From Sphingobacteriales bacterium 46-32 (GTDB lineage Bacteria; Bacteroidota; Bacteroidia; Chitinophagales; Chitinophagaceae): a stretch of DNA of 64,000 nt. The stretch is from positions 620,001-684,000 of the forward strand of contig MKTY01000020.1 in NCBI GenBank assembly GCA_001898485.1, given 5' to 3'. Each line of letters opens with the position of its first letter. Within the stretch, counting starts at the first letter, position 1. Both the position numbers and the translations under genes were made by a program. Shown in pieces: positions 9,893 to 20,249 of this stretch. The notes below the pieces were generated by a model. That model was given only the letters and a program-made list of their open reading frames with translations, was not told the origin of the DNA and did not search any database.

Positions 9893-10627
9893 TCAGGCAA
9901 TAGCTACACGTGGGCCTCCGGCTTTGCGGCGGCCCGCCTTACGTTTAAATTCGGGCTTGAGTTTGTACAACTTACCGGGGCGATGAGGCACATCTTCTTC
10001 CATCTCATTAAGGTCTATGAGCCAGTCCTTAATAGCAATCTTTTTGCGGAAATTGCGCCGGTCAAGATCTACCTGCAGAATGGCTTCATAGAGTTCCTGC
10101 AACTCCCTTAACGAAAATTTTTCGGGCAGAAGATTGAAAATCACCGGATGTTCCATGACCTGCTCCCGCAAGCGGGCAAGACAGGTGTCGAGGATCAGCT
10201 TATGATCAAAGGCCATTTTGCGGATATCCTGCACGGCATGCCACTGCAGCTCATTATTGGTAATCCGGAGTTTCTGATGTTTTACATCTATCAGTGAATA
10301 ATAGGCCGTTGTAATAACGCGGCCGGAGGGGTGACGGTCGATGGTTCCAAATGTATGTACCTGCTCGAGGTACACGTCTTCCATACCTGTGCGCTCCCGC
10401 AAAATACGATAAGAAGCGCTGTCCAGGTCTTCATCCGGCCTTACCAGGTCACCCAGAAATGAATACAATCCGGAAAATTCTTCGAGGTCAGACTTTATCA
10501 GTAAAACCTTCAGCTGCTTTTCATGATAACAAAAAATGACACAGTCAACAGAGATCGCAATATTAAAATACTCGAGGTGGCTGATCTTTTCCAGCTCCGC
10601 CGTTTTCAGGTTTGTTCCTTTTGCCAT
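9893..10627 (-). CDS. Nudix-domain transcriptional regulator, NrtR-like
   Basis: A 244-residue protein with a Nudix fold at about 20-140 (VDCVIFCYHEKQLKVLLIK; GLYSFLGDLVRPDEDLDSA; RILRERTG). The Nudix box is degenerate relative to GX5EX7REUXEEXGU, as is usual for regulators that bind rather than hydrolyse their ligand. A winged-helix domain follows at about 155-225 (FSLRELQELYEAIL; RRNFRKKIAI), and the tail is rich in Lys and Arg. Members of this family in Bacteroidota control sugar or NAD genes; the place between the GH13 gene (22-base gap, same strand) and susC suggests that it senses a product of alpha-glucan breakdown. That role is inference. Confidence 0.85.
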   Translation of the reverse strand: MAKGTNLKTAELEKISHLEYFNIAISVDCVIFCYHEKQLKVLLIKSDLEEFSGLYSFLGDLVRPDEDLDSASYRILRERTGMEDVYLEQVHTFGTIDRHPSGRVITTAYYSLIDVKHQKLRITNNELQWHAVQDIRKMAFDHKLILDTCLARLREQVMEHPVIFNLLPEKFSLRELQELYEAILQVDLDRRNFRKKIAIKDWLIDLNEMEEDVPHRPGKLYKLKPEFKRKAGRRKAGGPRVAIA

Positions 10628-10649
10628 ATCTGAGGGTTGCTAGCAGTAA

Positions 10650-13571
10650 TTATTGAATGAGTACTTTGACCAGGCGGGTATGATTCCGGGTCTGAACTTT
10701 CAGCAAATATAGGCCGCCCGGTATATTTGCCAGTTGTTCCCCAATCGGCAGTAACTGATTACCCCGGTTGAGTGTACCTGCAAAAACTGCTTTTATCAGT
10801 TGTCCCTGGTTATTAAGCAGGGTTACTTCTGTGCGTCCCGCTTCGGGTATATTCAGCTCCAGTATACTCGCTCCTTTTACGGGATTGGGGTAAACGGCCG
10901 CCAGCAGCGTATTGGCCGGATTGTCTACATCAAACACGGGTGTCACGGGTATATTATTCACGTTGCGGTTTACATACACATGGTATTCACCCGGCTGCAG
11001 CGTGATGGTTTGCGGACCTGCGGTAGCTGTAAAGGAAGTATTGCCCAGGTAGTCGAACCAGGTACCTGCTGCAGGGAAAGTAAACGTTGCCGTTTGGGCC
11101 GTCACATCAAAATTGCCGATTATGCAAAGCAGCGACGAATCCGTGGCAGAACGCAGCTTGAGCCATTTGAATGCTCCTGCCAGGCTGCGGTCGATCATTA
11201 TATTATTGGCAATAAACACATCTTTATACCAACCATGATTCCGCAGGCGTGCCATCTGGCTGTATACATCAAAAAGCTGCGTACGTCTCGCCTGCTGCTG
11301 GTAATTCCAGCGGATGGGTTTGTTACTGGTCCGGCAGTTGTCGTTGATTGAACCGTCGGGACAGTAGTTAATGGGATAATCATACCCTAGTTCGCCAAAC
11401 TGCCAGATCATTTTAGGCCCGGGCATACCCAACAGAAAAGCGGCATTCTGTGCCATACGTTTCAGTGCAGTGGTTGTATCTTTTGTGGAATAGCCGCCCG
11501 ACACACTTCCAAAATTCACGTTTTTGTACATGAGCCTTTCCTCATCATGGCTTTCCATATAGGCAATCAGGTATGGCTTGCTCCAACCGCGAACACTATG
11601 CAGGGCGTTCTCAAAATTGGAATTGGCAATATATCCCATGGCTGCTTCACCAAAATTGTAATTGGCATTTCCCCACAGCATCATACCATAATCACTTAAT
11701 TCGATCTCCTCTGTGTTAGCGGCAAAGTGTTCCAGAATTACATAAGAACCGGGCGATTTTAACTGCAGTGTATCGTAATAGCGTTTCCAGATAGCTACAC
11801 GACTAGCGTCGTAGTTGCTCCAGTTGCCTACATTACAGTTGCCGCCATTGGCATCGCAGGTTTGGGTTTGTGTAAACCCTTTCGACAGATCAAACCGGAA
11901 TCCATCGAGTTTATATTCCTGCAACCAGTGCTCCACAACCCGGCTGAAGAAATACCGGGTGGCCAGGCTTTCATGATTCATATCATAGCCAACATTGTAT
12001 GCATGTTTGGCTACCGGGTTAAACCAGGGGTTGTTGGCGGCAGGGCGGTTATTGGCCGCATCCCAGTAGAGCTGTACCATGGGCGATAGACCAAAGGAAT
12101 GATTGAGCGCAATATCCATTACGACTGCAATACCCTGACCATGACATACATCAATAAATTCTTTCAGTGTGTTTTTGGGGCCGTAGTATTTATCGGGTGC
12201 AAAGTAGAAGTCGGGATTATATCCCCAGCTTTCATTGCCCTCAAATTCATTGAAGGGCATGATCTCAATCGCATTTACCCCCAGCCGCTTCAGGTAAGAA
12301 ATTGTATCGCGCAGCGTTTTCCAGTCATGAGCAGCCACAAAATCGCGTACCAGCAATTCGTAAATAAAAAGATTGCGCTTATCTGGCCGTACAAAGCCAT
12401 TATTGGTCCAGCTATATGCCGGCGCATTTGTTTGCAATAAACTTACGATACCGGAGGTAAGACCAGTTGGGTAAGAACGAAGATTGGGATAAGTAGTGGA
12501 TGAAATATGCTGATCATTGTTATTGTATGGATCGAGAATCTTTTCGGCATAGGGATCGGGGATGCGCAAACTGCCATCTACCATGTATTGAAAGGCATAT
12601 TCTGTGCCGGGAGTGAGGCCGTTGATCTGCAGCCACCAGTAATTGCCGTCAGGTGTTTTATTCATTTGATAGGCAGACTGCTCGGTCCAGTTGCTGCCCG
12701 CAAATTCTCCAATTACGTTTACCCGCGATTTGCCGGGAGCATAGAGTACGAGCACAACAGATGTATTGCCCGATAGATAATTAATACCATCGCGCACACC
12801 CGCCGGCAGGGGCGCCACATTTACACCGCCGCCTGCAAAAAAACGGATCGTGTCTTTATCACTGACAGACCCATTCACCGCCTCAATCACCAGTTCTGTA
12901 TTACCTGCTGCAGTTATAGCAGGGGAAGCAGAAAGACTGGTCACTCCACTGGCCTGCTGCACTACGGTGCCATTGAGATAAATCTTCATATCCGAAGCCT
13001 GGCTGGCAACTGCATTCACCGCAATATTATCGCCTACTGCTTTATTAATAGTTTCGGGAACCGGAGTAAAGTATGGCTGAAGAGGCGGAGCAATAAAACG
13101 CACATGCAGGCCATTGTCGTAAACAGGCACATACATGTTGCCATTGAATACGGATAAATCAGCATTGCGCTGCACGCGGTTGCCCGCAGCATCGCGAAAA
13201 AGAATAGCAATAGCCCGAATGGTTTCCGAAGCATTGGTAACATTAAAAAAACTGCGGATATTATTGATCGTATACGACCATTTATCTGTGCCGGCGGATG
13301 TAGCCTGGCCATTAGCGGGACTGGTGGCCCAGGTAAAAGGCACATATTTCCAATCGTCCTGTGAAGTACTGAGGCTGGTGATAAGTCCGATATGTACATA
13401 TACGTTACCGGTATACCCCATCAGGCCCTGGTTGCCCTTTGTAGCATCTACCGTGATGGTAATATTATCACCCTCTTTGGCAAAATTGGGTGTCCAGGTC
13501 AGCAATTGAGCCGTCAGCGGACCGGCAAAAAGTAATACAATGACAACTGTCGCAAGCAATCGTTTCTTCAT
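10650..13571 (-). CDS. Secreted GH13 alpha-amylase-type enzyme with T9SS sorting tail
   Basis: About 973 residues. Signal peptide MKKRLLATVVIVLLF...LTAQ (an alternative ATG lies six bases earlier, 13577). N-terminal beta-sandwich domains occupy about 25-360, including a CBM48-like E-set (NVIGEFAGSNWTEQ ... PGTEYAFQYMVDG). The catalytic barrel follows with all four GH13 regions: DIALNH, GFRFDLSKG (nucleophile Asp), YVILEHFA (acid/base Glu) and MESHDEER. A beta domain and a T9SS type A tail end it (VYPNPVKGASILELNI ... GGLYLLKVQ). It would cleave alpha-1,4-glucans at or outside the cell surface for the SusCDEF system downstream. Unlike classical SusG it is not a lipoprotein. Confidence 0.93.
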   Translation of the reverse strand: MKKRLLATVVIVLLFAGPLTAQLLTWTPNFAKEGDNITITVDATKGNQGLMGYTGNVYVHIGLITSLSTSQDDWKYVPFTWATSPANGQATSAGTDKWSYTINNIRSFFNVTNASETIRAIAILFRDAAGNRVQRNADLSVFNGNMYVPVYDNGLHVRFIAPPLQPYFTPVPETINKAVGDNIAVNAVASQASDMKIYLNGTVVQQASGVTSLSASPAITAAGNTELVIEAVNGSVSDKDTIRFFAGGGVNVAPLPAGVRDGINYLSGNTSVVLVLYAPGKSRVNVIGEFAGSNWTEQSAYQMNKTPDGNYWWLQINGLTPGTEYAFQYMVDGSLRIPDPYAEKILDPYNNNDQHISSTTYPNLRSYPTGLTSGIVSLLQTNAPAYSWTNNGFVRPDKRNLFIYELLVRDFVAAHDWKTLRDTISYLKRLGVNAIEIMPFNEFEGNESWGYNPDFYFAPDKYYGPKNTLKEFIDVCHGQGIAVVMDIALNHSFGLSPMVQLYWDAANNRPAANNPWFNPVAKHAYNVGYDMNHESLATRYFFSRVVEHWLQEYKLDGFRFDLSKGFTQTQTCDANGGNCNVGNWSNYDASRVAIWKRYYDTLQLKSPGSYVILEHFAANTEEIELSDYGMMLWGNANYNFGEAAMGYIANSNFENALHSVRGWSKPYLIAYMESHDEERLMYKNVNFGSVSGGYSTKDTTTALKRMAQNAAFLLGMPGPKMIWQFGELGYDYPINYCPDGSINDNCRTSNKPIRWNYQQQARRTQLFDVYSQMARLRNHGWYKDVFIANNIMIDRSLAGAFKWLKLRSATDSSLLCIIGNFDVTAQTATFTFPAAGTWFDYLGNTSFTATAGPQTITLQPGEYHVYVNRNVNNIPVTPVFDVDNPANTLLAAVYPNPVKGASILELNIPEAGRTEVTLLNNQGQLIKAVFAGTLNRGNQLLPIGEQLANIPGGLYLLKVQTRNHTRLVKVLIQ

Positions 13572-13664
13572 ACGCATTCAGTTTTTGGGCAAACAGGATA
13601 CCGAAGATAGGGAAATATGTACTTACGACACATTAATTTTTTTACAGATAGCCGCTGCTGTTAA

Positions 13665-15821
<2,157 letters not shown>

Positions 15822-15823
15822 AA

Positions 15824-15858
15824 TATGCTAATGTGCTAATTTGCCAATGTGCTAATGT
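15824..15858. repeat. GTGCTAAT-type periodic repeat, left arm of an inverted pair
   Basis: Four degenerate copies of an 8-base unit (ATGCTAAT, GTGCTAAT, TTGCCAAT, GTGCTAAT) starting two bases after the ligA stop. Nearly complementary to 15944-15982, so the two could fold into a stem of about 30 bp closing an 85-base loop. Same family as repeats at 54 kb, 56 kb and 61.7 kb. Confidence 0.85.
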
Positions 15859-15943
15859 AAGATCAGTATTTGCTAAAGCTTTTTTGTGTTAATGAGAAAA
15901 TAAAAAAGTACTCCTATTAATGCAACAAGGCTATTCCATCAAC

Positions 15944-15982
15944 TCATTAGCACATCAGCACATTAGCAAATTAGCACATTAA
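15944..15982. repeat. GTGCTRAT-type periodic repeat, right arm of an inverted pair
   Basis: Units read CATTAGCACATCAGCAC and on in the opposite orientation to 15824-15858. The pair fills the gap between ligA and the DUF2461 gene. Confidence 0.85.
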
Positions 15983-16001
15983 CCAAAAACCTTTTACTCA
16001 A

Positions 16002-16673
16002 ATGATAAAGCCCTCCACCCTTCAGTTTTTAAAGTCTTTAAAAAAGAACAACAATAAGCCCTGGTTTGATGCAAACCGAAGCAATTATGAAGCGGCGCGT
16101 GCCGATTTTGCTGCTTTTATACAACAGGTAATTGACCGGCATGGTAAAAAGGATGAAGGGATCAGTCACCTGGTAGCACGCGATTGTATGTTTCGCATCA
16201 ACCGCGATATTCGTTTTGCAAAAGACAAGTCGCCTTATAAAAGCAATTTCGGTGCGAGTATCAACCAGGGTGGCAAACAGGCTATGACTACGGCGGGCTA
16301 TTATTTTCATCTGGAGCCTGGCCAGTCTTTTGCCGGCGGTGGCATCTGGATGCCTCCGGCAGAAGCCCTGCGTAAAGTGCGTCAGGAAATAGATTACAAT
16401 TACAAAGACTTTCTGCGCATTTTACGCAACCGGAGTTTTCAATCGGTATACGGCGATCTCTCGCATGAAGCAGAATATAAACTGAGCCGCGTACCCAAGG
16501 GTTATGAGGCCGATAACCCCGCTGCCGAATACCTCAAACTCAAAAGCTTTATTGCCAGCCTCCCGCTTCGCGATGCCGAGTTGACGGATAAAGACCTGGT
16601 AAAAAAGACTACCGCCGCATTTGCTGCTTTACAACCGCTGATAGTCTTTATAAATCAGGCAATTATCGAATAA
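16002..16673 (+). CDS. DUF2461-family protein (TIGR02453-like)
   Basis: A 223-residue soluble protein without signal peptide. It matches the DUF2461 pattern in memory: an N-terminal FLKSLKKNNNKPWFDANR, then RINRDIRFAKDKSPYKSNFG in the middle, then YYFHLEPGQSFAGGGIWMP. Function of the family is unknown. It stands alone between ligA and yceI, same strand as both, with a repeat-filled gap upstream and 114 bases downstream. No catalytic residue can be named. Start is the ATG preceded by an A-rich stretch, with no Shine-Dalgarno sequence, as normal for this phylum. Confidence 0.88.
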   Translation: MIKPSTLQFLKSLKKNNNKPWFDANRSNYEAARADFAAFIQQVIDRHGKKDEGISHLVARDCMFRINRDIRFAKDKSPYKSNFGASINQGGKQAMTTAGYYFHLEPGQSFAGGGIWMPPAEALRKVRQEIDYNYKDFLRILRNRSFQSVYGDLSHEAEYKLSRVPKGYEADNPAAEYLKLKSFIASLPLRDAELTDKDLVKKTTAAFAALQPLIVFINQAIIE

Positions 16674-16731
16674 CTCCCACCCTCCTTTTGCTGGCCTCTT
16701 TTTTGATTCCGAAAAGGATTAACAAAAAAGA

Positions 16732-16764
16732 TTTGGCTATATCAATGTTTAAACATTAATTTTG
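16732..16764 (+). promoter_or_regulatory. Bacteroidota-type promoter of the yceI-family gene
   Basis: TTTG at 16732-16735, 21 bases, then TAATTTTG at 16757-16764, a full match to the -33/-7 consensus TTTG and TAnnTTTG. Predicted transcription start near 16770 and ATG at 16788. A 14-base perfect palindrome fills part of the spacer. Confidence 0.65.
16744..16757. promoter_or_regulatory. Palindromic operator candidate in the yceI promoter
   Basis: AATGTTTAAACATT is perfectly self-complementary and lies between the -33 and -7 elements, touching the latter. A repressor bound here would block the promoter. The AT content makes chance palindromes less rare than the length suggests. Confidence 0.45.
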
Positions 16765-16787
16765 TATCACAATTAAAAAAATTAATC

Positions 16788-17309
16788 ATGGCAACCTGGA
16801 CAATCGACACCGCACACTCCGAGATCGGGTTCAAAGTAAAACACCTGGTAATCTCTACCGTGTCCGGTAAATTCAACAGTTTTGATGGCTCAGTAGAAAG
16901 CGATAAAGAAGACTTTTCTGATGCCAAAATCAGCTTCTCAGCTGATATCGACAGCATTCATACAGGCAACGACCAGCGTGATGGTCACCTGAAATCAGCT
17001 GATTTCTTTGATGCTGCCAACCATCCCAAACTTAGCTTCACCTCTACTTCGTTTGAGAAATCTGGTGATGACTATAAGTTGCTGGGCAATCTTACACTGA
17101 AAGGCGTAACACGACCTGTAACCCTCAATGTAGAATTTGGCGGTGTGCAGCAGAGCATGTATGGCCAGACAGTAGCCGGTTTTGAAATCACCGGTAAAAT
17201 CAATCGTCAGGACTATGGTCTGACCTGGAGTGCGGTGACTGAAGCTGGTGGTGTAGTAGTGAGCGATGAAGTGAAGCTTCTGATCAATGTGGAAGTGGTG
17301 AAACAATAA
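16788..17309 (+). CDS. YceI-family lipocalin-like protein
   Basis: A 173-residue protein filling exactly one YceI domain: TWTIDTAHSEIGFKVKHL at the start, then GSVESDKEDFSDAKISFSADIDSI, NDQRDGHLKSADFFDAANHP, and GNLTLKGVTRPVTLNVEFGG. The family forms a beta-barrel that binds polyisoprenoid or other lipid-like molecules. No signal peptide is visible, so it is likely cytoplasmic, as many Bacteroidota members are. Transcribed alone: own consensus promoter upstream and terminator 20 bases after the stop. The cellular ligand cannot be told from sequence. Confidence 0.93.
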   Translation: MATWTIDTAHSEIGFKVKHLVISTVSGKFNSFDGSVESDKEDFSDAKISFSADIDSIHTGNDQRDGHLKSADFFDAANHPKLSFTSTSFEKSGDDYKLLGNLTLKGVTRPVTLNVEFGGVQQSMYGQTVAGFEITGKINRQDYGLTWSAVTEAGGVVVSDEVKLLINVEVVKQ

Positions 17310-17326
17310 TTCAGGTTAAGGTTTAT

Positions 17327-17362
17327 AGAAAAGCGGCTTTCCTTATGGGGAGCCGCTTTTTA
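17327..17362 (+). terminator. Rho-independent terminator after the yceI-family gene
   Basis: Stem AAAAGCGGCT / AGCCGCTTTT (17329-17338 and 17351-17360) with T run at its 3' side. Confidence 0.85.
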
Positions 17363-17412
17363 GTTATGGCTATTATCTTTGCTCAGAGCGTTCGCGTTTT
17401 GCAACTGGCACA

Positions 17413-18852
17413 TCAGGTAAAAAGCTGTTCCATTTTTATTTCTGCCTGAACCCGCCCTGTATAGTAGTCATTCTGTTTTACGCCATAGGTGGTGATCATT
17501 GTGGGAAAAATGGTTTTGCGTGGCTGAGCTTTTTCTGTAAACACCTTTACTTTTTGATCCAGTTCGGCAGCATATTTTTTATCTATCACAAACTCGCCAG
17601 TTGAAAATTTTATTTCGCAAAGATTTATACACTGGTCTTTGCGGTCTATCAGCAGGTCAATCTGGGCACCGGTTTCTTCTTTTACCGGTACGTATCGCCA
17701 GGCCGATGCGGTAGTTTGTACTCCTGCAATACCCAATGCCTGCTTAATCTGAGCAATGTGTTTCAGACAAACTGCTTCGAAAGCAAAACCACTCCAGGTT
17801 TTATAAGATTGCGTTGTTGACAACCGAAGCCAGGTACCGCTACCCGAATTTCTGTTTTGTTCAATAAACCTGAGATAAAACAGTGAGTACTCATCAGACA
17901 GTTTGTATATGCTGTCTCTGAGTACGCGGTTAAACGAAATATGCTGCGTGATGAAACCAGACTCTTCGAGTTCCTGCAGGAGTTCTGTAACTCCTCCTCC
18001 TGTTGTGAAACCAGTCGCTTTCATAATTTCTGCCCGGCTCATTCCCGCCGGTTTTTTTGAAAGCGCTCTCACGATCGACTCATGCCGGTCTGCCTGATCA
18101 AACAGGGATTTATAAAGTTCTTTAAACTCCGTCAGCAACATACCCGTTTTGCCAAAACATATTTTATCAATAGCCTGCACAGCACTTTCGCCTTTACTCA
18201 CCTGCTTCAGATATTGAGGGATACCTCCCACAGCCATGTATAATTGTAATTGCTGATAGGCATCCAGCCGAATACCCCTGTGTTGCAGAAAGCTGGCCGC
18301 TTCTCCTAATGTGAAAGGAAGAAGCCTGATCTTTCGGCTTACCCTGTTATGTAATCCTCCCCTGTCGTTGATTACATTTTTGATCATCCAGGATGCTGCA
18401 GAGCCGCATATAACTACTTTGAGTAACCGCTGCCTCGATGCCCAGCTATTCCACCACAGGCCAAATGCAGGCAAAAAACCTGATTTAGGAGTGTGTATCC
18501 AGGGGAGTTCATCAAAAAGAAGCACAACAGGTTCCTTATCAATTTTGGTTTGCAGAAAGCTGATCAGGAACTGAAAAGCCTGTATCCAGTTGCCTGGTGG
18601 CGCCGGCGGAATGGGGCTGTTCATAGCCTGTTGCAAAGCAAGGCTGAAATTTTGCAACTGATTGCGTAACGAGGCCTCATGAACACCTGTAAATTCAAAT
18701 GCCAGGTACTTTTGATAGAAATTGCGGATCAGATAGGTTTTACCTACCCTTCTACGACCATAAATGGCAATCAGCTCCGCTTCACCGGAATAAAGCAATT
18801 CTTCCAGTAATTTCTTTTCTTCTTCCCTGCCGATAACAATATCTGAGGTCAT
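17413..18852 (-). CDS. Archaeal-type AAA ATPase with DUF234/PD-(D/E)xK-like C-terminus
   Basis: About 479 residues from ATG 18852 (MTSDIVIGREEEKKLLEELL). A longer frame from 18924 would translate the palindromic array and is rejected. The ATPase domain (about 5-230) has a Walker A (YGRRRVGKTYL), Walker B (VVLLFDELPW) and a sensor-like CGSAASWM. A winged-helix segment follows (MSRAEIMKATGFTTGGGVTELLQELEESGF). The C-terminal DUF234 region carries the nuclease-like pattern GFAFEAVCLKH, GAQIDLLID, CEIKFSTGEF. Stand-alone ATPases of this type are widespread, horizontally mobile and of unknown function. No partner gene is adjacent. The array at 18864-18979 begins 11 bases before its start codon, so self-regulation through the winged helix is a reasonable guess. 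Confidence 0.9.
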   Translation of the reverse strand: MTSDIVIGREEEKKLLEELLYSGEAELIAIYGRRRVGKTYLIRNFYQKYLAFEFTGVHEASLRNQLQNFSLALQQAMNSPIPPAPPGNWIQAFQFLISFLQTKIDKEPVVLLFDELPWIHTPKSGFLPAFGLWWNSWASRQRLLKVVICGSAASWMIKNVINDRGGLHNRVSRKIRLLPFTLGEAASFLQHRGIRLDAYQQLQLYMAVGGIPQYLKQVSKGESAVQAIDKICFGKTGMLLTEFKELYKSLFDQADRHESIVRALSKKPAGMSRAEIMKATGFTTGGGVTELLQELEESGFITQHISFNRVLRDSIYKLSDEYSLFYLRFIEQNRNSGSGTWLRLSTTQSYKTWSGFAFEAVCLKHIAQIKQALGIAGVQTTASAWRYVPVKEETGAQIDLLIDRKDQCINLCEIKFSTGEFVIDKKYAAELDQKVKVFTEKAQPRKTIFPTMITTYGVKQNDYYTGRVQAEIKMEQLFT

Positions 18853-18863
18853 AGCATCTATAT

Positions 18864-18979
18864 TTCGCCATAAACATATAAAAAATAGAGATATGGCGAA
18901 GTATAAAAATTTATAATTCGCCATAAGTTACAAAAAAGAGTAATTATGGCGGTATATACAAAATTATACATCGCCATAA
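18864..18979. repeat. Phased array of alternating 10-base motifs (two and a half 53-base units)
   Basis: Five copies of TTCGCCATAA or its complement: forward at 18864-18873, 18917-18926, 18970-18979 (first base changed), reversed at 18891-18900 and 18943-18952. Forward copies are exactly 53 bases apart; neighbours are 26-27 apart. The 16-17-base spacers are AT-rich with central A-tracts, and alternate spacers resemble each other. A minus-strand TAATTTTG (18966 to 18959) lies inside the array and may be the -7 element of the ATPase gene. Confidence 0.9.
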
Positions 18980-19037
18980 TTTTTATTCCGACTACAAGCT
19001 CTAAGGGCGAATTTTTACAAATAGTTGACTTTCAATA

Positions 19038-19081
19038 AAAAGAAAGGGGGTGACCAGTAATCTGGCCACCCCCTTTCTTTA
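19038..19081 (-). terminator. Terminator of asd
   Basis: A long stem (about 18 pairs, one mismatch; arms 19039-19057 and 19062-19080) with loop TAAT, followed on the minus strand by T-rich sequence. It lies 19 bases after the asd stop. Confidence 0.88.
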
Positions 19082-19099
19082 TTTTACAGAACAAAATTC

Positions 19100-20107
19100 T
19101 TACAGTAATCCCTTTTTACTAAGATACTCGGCGATTTGCACGGCATTGGTAGCCGCACCTTTCCGGAGATTATCAGATACAACCCACAGGTTAAGTGTGT
19201 TGGGCTGGCTTTCATCACGGCGCAGACGGCCCACAAACACTTCATCTTTTTCATGTGCATCCATCGGCATGGGGTATTGCTGTGACACGGGATCATCTGT
19301 GAGTACTACTCCGGGAGCAGCACTCAGCAGATTACGTACTTCCTGAAGGTTAAAATCACTGGCAAACTCTACATTCACTGATTCACTATGACCGCCCATA
19401 ACGGGAATGCGTACGGTAGTGGCCGTAACACGAATGTTGTCGTCGCGCATGATCTTTTTCGTCTCATTCACCATTTTCATTTCTTCTTTGGTATATCCAT
19501 TGTCGAGAAAAACATCGATCTGCGGAATCACGTTAAGGTCAATGGGATATTTATACGCCATGGGATACGCGGTCTCCTCACCTTTTACAGCTTTGGCCCG
19601 TTCGCCCTGCAACTGGTCTACCGCCTTTACACCGGTGCCGGTTACACTCTGATACGTTGATACTACCACACGTTTTATACCGTATTTATGATGCAGTGGA
19701 TTAAGCGCTACCACCATTTGAATAGTAGAACAATTGGGATTGGCAATGATTTTATCATTTGCAGTAAGCACATCTGCATTGATCTCGGGTACAACCAGTG
19801 GTTTGGCCGGATCCATGCGCCAGGCAGATGAGTTGTCGATAACGGTGATACCTGCTTCTGCAAAACGGGGAGCCCACTCCAGTGAAGTGCTGCCACCAGC
19901 AGAAAACAGTGCTACGGCGGGCTTCGCTGCAATAGCATCAGTCATGCTCACTACCTTGTAAGGTTTTCCTTTAAAGATAATTTCTTTACCAACTGATTTT
20001 TCAGATGCCACCGGTATCAGTTCAGTTACCGGGAAATTGCGCTCGGCCAGTACCTGCAACATTTTTGTGCCAACCAGGCCAGTGGCGCCTACTACTGCAA
20101 CTTTCAT
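19100..20107 (-). CDS. asd: Aspartate-semialdehyde dehydrogenase
   Basis: About 335 residues from ATG 20107 (MKVAVVGATGLVG, the NADP-binding glycine motif at the very N-terminus). It reduces aspartyl phosphate to aspartate semialdehyde, the branch point to lysine, diaminopimelate, threonine, isoleucine and methionine. The catalytic Cys sits in NPNCSTIQ and the catalytic His in RIPVMGGHSESVN; the dimer and substrate motif VVSTYQSVTGTG is present. Length is normal. It is monocistronic: a terminator follows, and the upstream 250 bases contain a consensus promoter, a short leader ORF and an attenuator-like hairpin. Confidence 0.97.
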   Translation of the reverse strand: MKVAVVGATGLVGTKMLQVLAERNFPVTELIPVASEKSVGKEIIFKGKPYKVVSMTDAIAAKPAVALFSAGGSTSLEWAPRFAEAGITVIDNSSAWRMDPAKPLVVPEINADVLTANDKIIANPNCSTIQMVVALNPLHHKYGIKRVVVSTYQSVTGTGVKAVDQLQGERAKAVKGEETAYPMAYKYPIDLNVIPQIDVFLDNGYTKEEMKMVNETKKIMRDDNIRVTATTVRIPVMGGHSESVNVEFASDFNLQEVRNLLSAAPGVVLTDDPVSQQYPMPMDAHEKDEVFVGRLRRDESQPNTLNLWVVSDNLRKGAATNAVQIAEYLSKKGLL

Positions 20108-20171
20108 GTTTGAGTTTCTCCCATCTCCGTTTGTTTGCAACGGAGTTTTTTGATGAATAAATATTGGTTAT

Positions 20172-20202
20172 AAAAAAACAGGCCCTCCGTAAGGAAGGCC
20201 TG
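20172..20202 (-). terminator. Attenuator terminator in the asd leader
   Basis: Arms CAGGCC-C-TCC (20179-20188) and GGA-A-GGCCTG (20193-20202), loop 4 bases; on the minus strand it is followed by seven T (20178-20172). It lies between a promoter and asd with no complete gene before it, so it acts as a leader terminator, not a gene-end terminator. Confidence 0.8.
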
Positions 20203-20249
20203 CTCATTTCTTTATGCTGATTGTCATACATAACGCTGCAAACCTTCCT
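20192..20249 (-). promoter_or_regulatory. Candidate antiterminator pairing in the asd leader
   Basis: On the minus strand AGGAAGG (20249-20243), immediately after the leader-ORF stop codon, is perfectly complementary to CCTTCCT (20198-20192), the left arm of the terminator. A ribosome at the leader stop codon would cover the first strand and let the terminator form; one stalled earlier would free it. Confidence 0.6.

Noticed and set aside
18864-18979. CRISPR-like array of short repeats and spacers
   Set aside because: Repeat is only 10 bases, alternates in orientation, spacers are AT-rich and resemble each other, and no cas gene is present.
20179-20202. Terminator of a plus-strand gene
   Set aside because: The T run follows only on the minus strand, and no plus-strand gene ends there.
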